From NCBI GenBank assembly GCA_963971305.1, contig OZ020307.1, positions 55,301,702 to 55,365,701 on the forward strand: a stretch of 64,000 nucleotides of DNA. The letters are read 5' to 3'. This DNA comes from Arcuatula senhousia (Eukaryota > Mollusca > Bivalvia > Mytilida > Mytilidae). The notes below the pieces were generated by a model. The model had not been told where the DNA came from and did not search any database. It was given only the letters and a program-made list of their open reading frames with translations. Each line of letters begins with the position of its first letter. Positions within the stretch are counted from its first letter, which is position 1. The translations under genes were made by a program, and so were the position numbers. Below, one piece after another: positions 48,601-60,600 of the stretch.

Positions 48601-51600
48601 CTCAGTATGTGCTAAATCCGGAAAACCACAAAAAATTTAAACTTGAAAAAAAGTTAGCAGAATAACCTGTCTTCATGTATTACATTAATTGCTTGTTATA
48701 TAACTATATACACGTAATTATAGTTAATGTAAAATTTGTATTTCATTTGCATGTTTAATTGATAACATGTGCTTTAACCATGTTCTTACTATGAATTTGT
48801 GCTAATGAAAATTTGTATTTGTATATTTTAATGTCATTTCAGATCTCTGCCCCATGAAGAAGATCTTGCCTACACAGATGAAGCTGTAGTGAACGAGAGA
48901 AGTCGTGTCATGTCTAAGTACGCTAATGATGACGTTCTGGTGGTTAACAACCTGACGAAGGAGTACACCAGGGGGAGGAGGGAATTCTATGCTGTTGATC
49001 ATGTCTGTGTGGGAATTCCTAAAGGAGAGGTAATTATCATCCTTGACAAATTATGCCCATGAGAAAGAGGGTAGAAAGCAGGTGCGAAGTTAAGTTGAAA
49101 AGGGGGGAGAGAAGAAATAAGACCCCCTTGCCCTCCTAATTTTTCTCAAGGTAAAATAGTAGTGTAGGAAAAATGTCAAGGATTCCCTAGCTATCAGAAA
49201 ATGGCAAAAGTTATGAAAGGAAAGCTAGTAATATTGATACTACACATATTTGAAATCATTTGTGATCAGTTAGATCACTTTTATGTATAGAATGTGTAGT
49301 TGTAATGTTATTAAATGGTTAACTTGACATAATTTTTAAACATGTTTTTACAGTGCTTTGGCCTCCTGGGAGAAAATGGTGCTGGTAAAACCACAAGCTT
49401 TAGAATGTTGACTGGAGATTTGTTACCAACTGCAGGGGAAGCAACTCTAAAAGGACAGAGGTAAGCTTCCATATGTATTTATAAATATGTTACATGTATT
49501 TGGTTAATTATATGTAAGAGAGGGAGCCAATTGCAATCACCTTGTCTGTTTCTGCCTGTTTGTTGATTTAGCTTCTGAAAGTCTGAAAAAATGTTTAAAT
49601 ACAGTTATGTCTCCATACTGTTAAAATATTTTATTTTTTTATTTTATTATGAACTTATTATATGAGATAATTATGTCACTTATTGTAACCCACTTTTCAG
49701 AATCACATGAGGTGACTTTAGAATAGCAAAGGAGATAGGTAACTCCCCCAGATGAGGATGCTTTTGATAATATATTTATGATAAGGGAGACGTTAAAAAT
49801 ACACTGTTTTTATTTAATTTTCAGAATCACCCGAGGTGATGTGAGTATTGGACAGGAGATAGGTTACTCCCCTCAAGAGGATGCTTTAGACAATAGATTG
49901 ACGGGAAGAGAGATGTTACATTGTTATGCCAGACTCAGAGGATTACCATCAAAATCAAGGAAATATGTAAGATATTTAAATGTATCTGCTAAATTTAAAT
50001 AAAGATAAGTGAAGGGTCAAAAACTAGTTATGAAAAAAAATACACTTAGTAGTACATGTACTATTGTAAAGAATTCTGGTAAAAAGTCTAGTTAAAAGAG
50101 GCACTATAGACTTTATCTGTCTATTCGATGGAGATAACAAATGAAACTTTTGTACCTCCAACCATGGAATATTTTAGATGGAAAACTTGTGGCACATATT
50201 ATGTATTTAATTACCGTATCATAGCAGAAATAGGTTCTTATAGGCTTTACTATCAATACCCATATGTGTTGCTGCCTGTAGGGACGATGTAAATGCGAAC
50301 GAGATGCGAAAGAATAAAAGACAACTGTTCCGTTTAAAGTCATTTACTACACTGAATGAATGGCAACATTGCCGACTGACGTTACAATGAATAACTCATG
50401 AATTGACGATCGAAAGTAAACATTATCCTAAGCGATGATCTTGAATCGAAGTCTATGTCAAATTCTGTGTTCGTAAGGGTCACGTTATCTGTTTTCTATG
50501 ATAGTCGTAGTCCAAATCACAATCAGTAAGAAAGTCCAAAAATTAGGTCCAAGTTCTTCTGGGTTGTTTCCGCCAAACAGTTATTGTATCTAACCCCCAC
50601 TGTCATGGTAAAGAATACGATTTGTCCATTTTCCGTTCCTTGAAAACTTGTTAAAAGTCAATTGCGAAATAAATGTTTCAATAACAAACGTGATCAGACG
50701 TGATGAACTCCTTATTGAGTCTCGTGTTCTGTGTGTATGAGAAGGAATCATCGAGGTCTCCCTTTTCATGCAGTTCTGTGTCTTTCTTGGAATTTGTCTT
50801 CTGTGTCTTCTTTCTCTTCGAATCTTTCTCGTTGCAGTCGTTGGACGTGTGTTTCTGTTCCTCTTGAATCGTCGTTTGTGTAACTTTGAAACGGAGATAG
50901 ATTCTGAAGGTTTGACCATTTTGACAACGTACTTCTGTTGGACGATAACTTGTTTCACTTCTGGTAAGATGTTGTCTGTGGTCCTCTCTTCTAAGGTGGG
51001 AAGCACAATACCAAGAAGTAGAAGAAGTTCTGGCAAGTCAGTGGTCTGGTGTTTCAGCAAACTTTCATAGAGAATATTGAATACATCACAAAAATCTCTA
51101 ACCTTGATCTGTAAATCATAGGAAAATTCGTCTGCTTCAATGATCGAATATTCAATTTTCTCCTCTTCTACTTCGTATTCTATCTGGCGATCTAATTTGT
51201 ACAGCTCCTCTCGAACATACGAAAGTCTTTTTAGAATTACAAATGCACCATCTCGGTTGATCTCTGGCGACTTCTGAAGAGAAAAGTTTCTTGGTAGCTC
51301 CACGGTAAGTACTTCGCGTTTCCTCTAGTAACTGTAGTTTCCCCATTGGTCACGGCACCAAAATGTAGGGACGATGTAAATGCGAACGAGATGCGAAAGA
51401 ATAAAAGACAACTGTTCCGTTTAAAGTCGTTTACTACACTGAATGAATGGCAACATTGCCGACTGACGTCACAATGAATAACTCACAAATTGACGTTCTA
51501 AAGAGTCCCGCGTAATTCCCGACACTGCCATTGAGTCTTTTGCAATTCTGAACCCTCATGTAGTGATAGTTTGGTATTCTTCCCTGGCAAATCAAAATTC

Positions 51601-54600
51601 AGCAGTGCTCTGTCATGAGCTGCACAACTCAAGGCACATAGTGAGTCTGTTATAGAATTATGTCTCTCCCCACTTTTATTGTGAGACATATTGTTATTGT
51701 CCTGTCTGTCTTTCTGTCCATCTGTCCGTCACATAATTTGTCAGCACAACTCCTCTGAAATTACTGAACCGAATTCAAAGAAACTTGGTATATAGGAAGG
51801 ACACCATTTGTAGTTGTGCATTGACTTGACTGTGGTATTTTCATCATACTGAAACAAAAGCCCAAATTTTTAAATGTTTTCTCATTATAGGTGGTAGATA
51901 ACTTAATTAGATCCTTTGGGCTGAAGGAAGCAGATAAAGTGGTTCACACATACAGTGGGGGCATGAAGAGGAAGTTGTCTGTTGCCATAGCAATGATAGG
52001 GGAACCACCTGTTGTTTTGCTGGTGAGTTTCTATAATAGAATTATTTACGAAAGTGCTGATTGATTGCAATTTATTGAAACCCTCACTTCTAAACCATTT
52101 TATGAATTTGATGATACTTATATGTCTTAAGATTGCATCAGAAGGTTGTTAGAGTCCAGTGTGTTTGTCTCATAAAGATACAAACTTACTTTATTGAGAG
52201 TCATATGCGGAGTTTGATAACCACAATGAGCTTGTTGGCATGTGTTATGTACTGGTCATATTGTTAATCTCAATAATAAATCTATGTATTAAGTGAATCA
52301 ATTCAAATGGTAAATGATCTTTCAAAAAAGTGTTTGGTAATTTTTAATATTTACACTATTTGTTCACAGGATGAGCCCACAACAGGAATGGACCCAAGTA
52401 CTCGTAGACATGTATGGGATATTATACTAAAAGCCATAAAAAATGACCAGTCAGTTGTTCTAAGTTCTCATAGGTGAGTTATTTACAAATACAACTTTCA
52501 TGCCCCTGCTACGACTTGTTTTGGGGGCATTAAGTTAACTATTGTCTGTCAACCCGAGAATTTTTTACAAGCTTTCCTTAGATACCTTGTTTAAGAATGA
52601 TAAGATATTGATAGGGTAGTTTAGTATAAAATTCTGTATACAACATGTCCAAAGCGTGTCAGACTACCACGTCATGTTTTGTGTCGGGCTGATATGAAAA
52701 TTGGTACTGTGTAGTGTGTACAGAAATTTCTTTCTGGTTTATCTCAAAAACTGTACATGAGAACAATTTGAAATTTAGTTGGGCTGTTCATTATGATGTA
52801 TGTTCTTAGTGATGTTTAGACCTGTCATTTTTTCGTCTCCTCTTTGCAGAGTACATGGGGGCATCTGTCAGCATATCTCATACTTGTGACTTTCTTAACA
52901 ACTAGATGAATTTTGATGAAACTTTTCATTAAAGAAGTACATTATTGACATATTTGCATGAAGTATTTCTTGCATTCAGAATTAAAACCCAGGTACAAAA
53001 AAATCATTTTGGGGAGTATGAGAACATCCTTGGTAATATAATCTGCAACCTAGGTTGTTTAAAATGTACACTTCTGTTTGTTGAGAAGGTCATTTACTAC
53101 AAAACAGAGGTCACATGGTTCTTCCTTATTTTTAAACACAGGAAAAAATAATCAAGCAAGGATGCCCTAGAAGCGAATTTCCATCATGCCTTTTTTTAGC
53201 TCACCTGACCCAAAGGGTCATGTGAGCTATTGTCATCACTTGGCGTCCGTCGTCCGTCGTCCGTCCGTAAACTTTTTAAAACGTTAACTCCTCTGACACC
53301 ATAAGTCCAATTGCAACCAAACTTGGTATGGTTGTTTATTAGCATTCGGTGCTTAGAACTGGTGTGGGGATTTTTGATTCGTCGTAAAACATGGCCGCCG
53401 TGGCTAAAAATAGAACATAGGGGTAAAATGCAGTTTTTTGCAAATAACTCAAAAACGGCTACAGATATCAAAATTCTGGCATAGGGTAAAAGTGATCAGC
53501 ACCTCAAGATCTACCTACCCTGAAATTTTGAAGGAAATCCAACGACCCATGTAGGAGTTATTGCCCTTTTTGTGGATTTTTAGCTCACCTGGACCGAAGG
53601 TCCATGTGAGCTATTGCCATCACTTGGCGTCCGTCGTCGTCCGTCGTCGTTAACATTTTTCAAACGTTAACTCCTCTAACACCATAAGTCCAATGGCTTT
53701 TAAATTTGGCACAGTTGTTAATTAGCATAGGTAGTATAAAACTAGCGTGGGGATTTTTGATTCGTTGAAAAACATGGCCGCCATGGCTAAAAATAGAACA
53801 TAGGGGTAAATTGCAGTTTTTTGCAAATAACTCAAAAACGGTAACAGATATCAAAATTCTGGCATGGGGTAAAAGTGATCAGCATCTCAAGATCTACCTG
53901 CCCTGAAATTTTCAAGAAGATCCAACAACCGATGTAGGAGTTATTGCCCCTTTTCTGGATTTTTTCGTCCCGTGCGGGGCCCGGGTGGCGAATAGGCCCG
54001 CAGCAGAGCCTAGCTTGTCGTAAGAGGCGACTAAGGGTCTTGGGATTCTGATGTCGGGTCAGTGCTCAGCCCACAGAGCGACCAAGTGTGTACCCTAGGT
54101 GGCTGAATAGGGTAGCCCTCGTCCGCGGGGGTTGTCAGGTCTATAATACGGAAACCCTGACCGCCGACCATAGTGGGCCAACGTGTTTGGAGAGTGCCAC
54201 GCTTCATGCACGTAAAAGACCCCTTTGTGGACCGCCCAGTAGTGCACCGCATAGGCTAAATTTTCCGCCCCTACCCACCTCTCCCCTTTTTCCTGTGGTT
54301 CTTCAAAATTTACCGGTCCTTTGTTTCCCACCCCATCTCCATATTTCATTTATCATCATCATTTCATGTTCATTTTATCATCCTTTTCATGTTCATCGCC
54401 TGTAAATAACCTATATAGCGTTGCACGGGCGTAAAACACCAACTCACTCACTCACTCACTCACTGGATTTTTTCAAAATTTTGCACTTATTTAGCCCTAT
54501 ATCTTGAAAACTATACAAGATATTTTAAAAATTCAAATTGCATATGATAAAGCACATCAAGATCTACATTTCATGTAATTAGGTCAAAGCTGTAGAACCA

Positions 54601-57600
54601 TTTCTTTTAGGAGTTATGGCCCTTAAAGCATCAAATTTTACCATTTTTCATTACTTTTACCCTGAATTTCAAAGATTAACTTGTCTGACACCATACATCC
54701 AACTTCAACCAAACTTGGCACAGTTGTTTAATAGCATTAATGCTACAATTCTATTGTTCGGATTTTTGATTCGTCAAAAAATAGGGCCTCCATGGCTTAA
54801 AATAGAACATAGGAGTCAAATTACAGTTTTTTGCAAATAACTCAAAAACGGTAACAGATATCAAAATTCTGATGGGAGACAAAAGTGATTAGCATCTCAA
54901 GATCTACCTGCTCTGAAATTTTCAAGAAGATCCAACAAACGACATAGGAGTTATTGCCCTTTTTCTGGATTTTTTTTCATAATTTTTCTCTTATTGAGCC
55001 CTGTATCTTGAAAACTATACAAGATATTTCAAAATTCAAATTGCATATGGTTAAGCACAATAATATCTACAAATTTATGTATCTGTGTAGTTCAGGTGAG
55101 CGATTCAGGCTCTTGGGAGCCTCTTGTTTGCAAATTTTGCACCTGTTTAACTCAATATCTTGAAAACTATACTAGATATTTGAGAAATTTAAATTGCATA
55201 TTGTTAAGCACATCAAGATCTACAAAATTTGTAACAGGGTCAACGTTGTAGGACCTTTCCTTTTAGGAGTTATTGCCCTTAGAACGTCAAAATTTAGCAT
55301 TTTAACAGCATTTCCTCATTACATTGAAAACGTTAACTCCTCTGACACTTTAAGTTCAAATGGAACCAAACTTGGTATAGTTGTTTATTAGCATTAGGTG
55401 TATAGAACTGATGTGGGGATTTTTGATTGGTCGTAAAACATGGCCGCTGTGGCTAAAAATAGAACATAGGGGTAAATGGCAGTTTTTAGCTCACCTTGCC
55501 GAAGGCAATGTGAGCTTTTGCTATCACTTGGCGTCCGTCGTCCGTCGTCTGTCGTCCGTCGTTCAACTTTTCAAAAATCTTCTTCTCAGAAACTGCTTGG
55601 CCAAATGTAATGAAACTTAGTAGGGTTGTTCTGTAGTATGTCCTCTACAAAACTATCGTTCGAAATTCTGATTCGACAAAAAACATGGCCGCCATGGCTA
55701 AAAATAGAACATAGGGGTAAATTGCAGTTTTTTTGCAAATTACTCAAAAACCGTTACAGATATCAAAATTCTGGCATAGGGTAAAAGTAATCAGCACCTC
55801 AAGATCTACCTGCCCTGAAATTTTCAAGAAGATCCAACAACCGATGTAGGAGTTATTGCCCTTTTTCTGGATTTTTTCAAAAAAATTACTTATTTAGCCC
55901 TATATCTTGAAAACTATACAAGATATTTCAAAAATTTAAATTGCATATGACTAAGCACATAAAGATCTACAAAAGTCGTAACAGAGTCAAAGTTGTAGGA
56001 TCCTTCCTTTAGGAGTTATACCCCTTGGATTGTAAAAATTGACCATTTTCACAGTTTTTTGTTCAACTTTTCAAAAATCTTCTTCTCTGAAACTGCTGAG
56101 TCAAATTTAATGAAACTTGGTAGGGTTGTTCAGTAGTATGTGGTCTACAAAATCATCGTTCGAAATTTTGATTCGACAAAAAACATGGCTGCCATGGCTA
56201 AAAATAGAGCATAAGGGTAAATTGCAGTTTTTTGCAAATTACTCAAAAATGGTAACAGATATTAAAATTCTATTTGGGTAATAATGATCAGCACATAAAG
56301 ATCTACCTGCCCTGAAGTTTTGTAGAAGATCTGACAATGGTTGTAGGAGTTCTTGCCCTTTTTCTTGTTTTTTTTTCAAATTTTGCTCTTTTAAGACTTA
56401 TATTTTGAAAACAATACAAGATATTTGAAAAATTTAAATTGCATATGGTTTACCACATAAAGATCTAAAAATTATGTAATGGGGTCAAAGTTGTAAGACC
56501 TTTCTTGATAGGAGTTGTTTCCCTTAGAACATTAAAATTGATAATTCCACAGAGTAGCAGTCCTTTGTTAAAATATCCAGCATATAAGTATCATCGAATA
56601 CAAGGTGAGCGATTCAGGCTCCTGGGAGCCTCTAGTTTGCAAATAACTCTAAAACGGTGACAGATTTTAAAATTTTGATTGGGAACAAAAGTGATCAGCA
56701 CCTCAAGATCTACCAGCTCTGAAATTTTTAAGAAAATCCAACAACCCATGTAGGAGTTATTGCCCTTTTTGTGGATTTTTTGCAAATTTCGCACCTGTTT
56801 AGCTCAATATCTTGAAAACTACAAGATATTTTAGAAATTTAAATTGCATATTGTTAAGCACATCAAGATCTACAAAATATGTAACAGGGTCAACCTTGTA
56901 GGACCTTTCCTTTGAGGAGTTATTGCCTTTGGAACTTCAAAATTGAGCATTTTAACTGCATTTCCTCATTATATTGAAAATGTTAACTCCTCTGACACTT
57001 TAAGTCCAATCAGAACCAAACTTGGTATTATTGTTTATTATTATTAGGTGTATAAAACTGTTGTGGGGATTTTTGATTGGTTGTAAAACATTGCCACTGT
57101 GGCTAAAAATAGAACATTTACATGTTTAGGGTTGACTCAGACCAGGTGAGCAATTCAGGCTCCTGGGAGCCTCTTGTTATTGATGTACATGTACCGGTAG
57201 TATATCATTCAGGGGAGTTAACTATATCTAAGATTTTCAATAAAGTACTAAATAGCTTTTTAGCTCACCTGACCCGAAGGGTCATGTGAGCTATTGTCAT
57301 CGTTAAGCGTCCGTTGTCCGTCCGTCCGTTAACTTTTCTTTAAAGATCTTCTTCTCTGAAACCACTGAAGGGATTTCATTGATACTTGGTATACATGATC
57401 TTTAGGATGTCCTCTACCAAGTTTGTGAATTATATACATGTCGACCATCCAACATGGCCGCCGTTGCTAAAAATAGAACAGGGGGGTCAGACCATTGTTT
57501 TTGGCTTATAACTCAAAAAGTATAAGAGATAGAGAAAATCCGAAGCAACCTACCTTGTTCAGCATCAAAAGCTCTACGAATCTCTCCATTGAGTCGAAGT

Positions 57601-60600
57601 TGTGAAACAACTCCTTATAGGAGTTATTGCCCTTTAATCATCAAAATTGACCATTTTTTCAGTTTTTGGACTATATCTTGAAAACCGTCAGAGCTAGAGG
57701 AAAAGTTAGCATTGCGGAATTGTTAAGCTCATTGAGATCTACAAAAATGATTTCAGGGTCTTAATTGTCAGATCAGCCGTTTAAGAGTTATTCCCCTTTA
57801 ACTGTTTTTTTCCATTAATTTACACTGATTTTCAAAAATCTTCTTCTCTAAATCCATTGAAGGGATTGCATTGATACTTGGTATACATGAATTTTAGGAT
57901 GTCCTCTACCAAGTTTGTGAATTATATACATGTCGACCAACCAACATGGCCGCCGTTGCTAAAAATAGAACAGGGGGGTCAGACCATTGTTTTTGGCTTA
58001 TAACTCAAAAAGTATAAGAGATAGAGAAAATCCGAAGCATCTCTCCTTGTTCAGCATCAAAAGCTTTACGAATCTCTCCATTGAGTCGAAGTTGTGAAAC
58101 GACTCCTTATAGGAGTTATTGCCCTTAAATCATCAAAATTGACCATTTTTTCAGTTTTTGGACTATATCTTGAAAACCGTTTGAGCTAGAGGAAAAGTTA
58201 GCATTGCAGAATTGTTAAGCTCATCGAGATCTACAAAAATGATATCAGGGTCTTAATTGTCAGATCAGCCGTTTAAGAGTTATTCCCCTTTAACTGTTTT
58301 TTTCCATTAATTTACACTGATTTTCAAAAAATCTTCTTCTCTAAAACCACTGAAGGGATTGCATTGATACTTGGTATACATGAATTTTAGGATGTCCTCT
58401 ACCAAGTTTGTGAATTATATACATGTCGACCAACCAACATGGCCGCCGTTGCTAAAAATAGAACAGGGGGGTCAGACCATTGTTTTTGGCTTATAACTCA
58501 AAAAGTATAAGAGATAGAGAAAATCCGAAGCATCTCTCCTTGTTCAGCATCAAAAGCTTTACAAATCTCTCCATTGAGTCGAAGTTGTGAAACGACTCCT
58601 TATAGGAGTTATTGCCCTTTAATCATCAAAATTGACCATTTTTTCAGTTTTTGGACTATATCTTGAAAACCGTTTGAGCTAGAGGAAAAGTTAGCATTGC
58701 AGAATTGTTAAGCTCATCGAGATCTACAAAAATGATATCAGGGTCTTAATTGTCAGATCAGCCGTTTAAGAGTTATTCCCCTTTAACTGTTTTTTTCCAT
58801 TAATTTACACTGATTTTCAAAAAATCTTCTTCTCTAAAACCACTGAAGGGATTGCATTGATACTTGGTATACATGAATTTTAGGATGTCCTCTACCAAGT
58901 TTGTGAATTATATACATGTCGACCAACCAACATGGCCGCCGTTGCTAAAAATAGAACAGGGGGGTCAGACCATTGTTTTTGGCTTATAACTCAAAAAGTA
59001 TAAGAGATAGAGAAAATCCGAAGCATCTTTCCTTGTTCAGCATCAAAAGCTCTACAAATCTCTCCATTGAGTCGAAGTTGTGAAACGACTCCTTATAGGA
59101 GTTATTGTCCTTTAATCATCAAAATTGACCATTTTTGCAGTTTTTGGACTATATCTTGAAAACCGTCAGAGCTAGAGGAAAAGTTAGCATTGCGGAATTG
59201 TTAAGCTCATTGAGATCTACAAAATTGATTTCAGGGTCTTAATTGTCAGATCAGCCGTTTAAGAGTTATTCCCCTTTAACTGTTTTTTTTCCATTAATTT
59301 ACACTGATTTTCAAAAATCTTCTTCTCTAAGAGATAGAGAAAATCCGAAGCAACTGTCCTTGTTCAGCATCAAAAGGTCCTTACAGGAGTTATTGCCTTT
59401 TAACTGTTTTTTCTATTAATTTAAACTGATTTCCAAAAATCTTCTTTGAAACAACTGAAAGGATTGTTTTGCAACTTTGTATGCTTGAAGTTTGTGAAAT
59501 TTATTCAAACTTTGGCAGAAGAGATCAGGTGAGCGATTCAGGCTCCTGGGAGCCTCTAGTTTAACTTGAGCAGATCACCACTGTACTTTTTGTTCTTTTC
59601 AGTATGGAGGAATGCGATGCCTTATGTACAAGGCTAGCCATTATGGTGAATGGAGAATTTAAATGTCTAGGAAGTCCTCAGACGCTGAAAGATAGGTAAG
59701 ATAAGGCATTATGTTGAAAAATATTATTTTGAAAGAAGCAGAGTGTATCTGAATGTCAAAAGTCTGAATGGGCAGACAAAACCAGTTTACACCTATTAGA
59801 ACAGGACAAAAAAAAACAGAAAACACAGAAATACAAAAACAACTGAATAGCAATCAACAACATGAACTCAAGTCGTAACAAGAGTGAACTCAGGTTCTCT
59901 GGAAGAGAAAGCAGTATCTGTTTGCTATAACACACCTGTTGCCTTGCCAACCGTCAATTCAGGTGTCAAATCCAGTAAGTGAAGACAAAACAAAAGCCTA
60001 TGACAAACCAACTTAGTACAGATGTTCCTATCCAAAGTTTGTGGATTCCTCAATTTACCCCTGTTTCCTCCATTATTAAACCTATTCCTAGTATTCTGAA
60101 AAAAAATTCTGACTATAAAGTAAAAATTAGTAAAAGTTTGAAAAGTTTTCTTTATTTTCAAGATAATTTGCTAATTTTATACAGCTCAAAAAGAACTTGA
60201 ATGATGGTCTTCGAATGGAGACGTATGTCACCTGGGTCTTAGAATATTTGTTTAACAGGAAGTAGATTAAAATGGGCATGAAATTGCTTTACATCATAGA
60301 GTACTATAGAAGGAGGCTACATTCCATAATAAAAAGGGGCTGACATGTAGTTTGTGGGAAAAATGTGACAAATTTTTCTCATGATTCATGATGACGACAC
60401 AGGACAATGTTGCAAGATGACAGATTGTATCAAAGTATCCGCTTATGTAGCTTTGCAACATGGCACAGGCGACATAATAAATTATTTGCTGACAAAGATA
60501 TTCAAAGTAGGATATTAAGATTTTTTTCGACCTTAAGTCATGTTTTTTTTTTCAGATATGGTGATGGGTACATTGCTACAGTATATTTATCAGGATTGTC

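Larger units (their letters stand above)
53197..57177 (+). mobile_element. Outer family 1 Helentron-like copy, twice interrupted
   Basis: Pieces 53197-53580, 55128-55486 and 56637-57177 join into one family 1 element: the sequence across each break (GTGGATTTT+TTGCAAATTT; GGCAGTTTT+TTGCAAATAA) equals the uninterrupted text of other copies. Ends with AGGTGAGCAATTCAGGCTC and the hairpin. Confidence 0.78.

Noticed and set aside
54095..54349. Open frames on both strands in the GC-rich block
   Set aside because: They lie within a retroposon bounded by a target duplication; GC-rich DNA has few stop codons.
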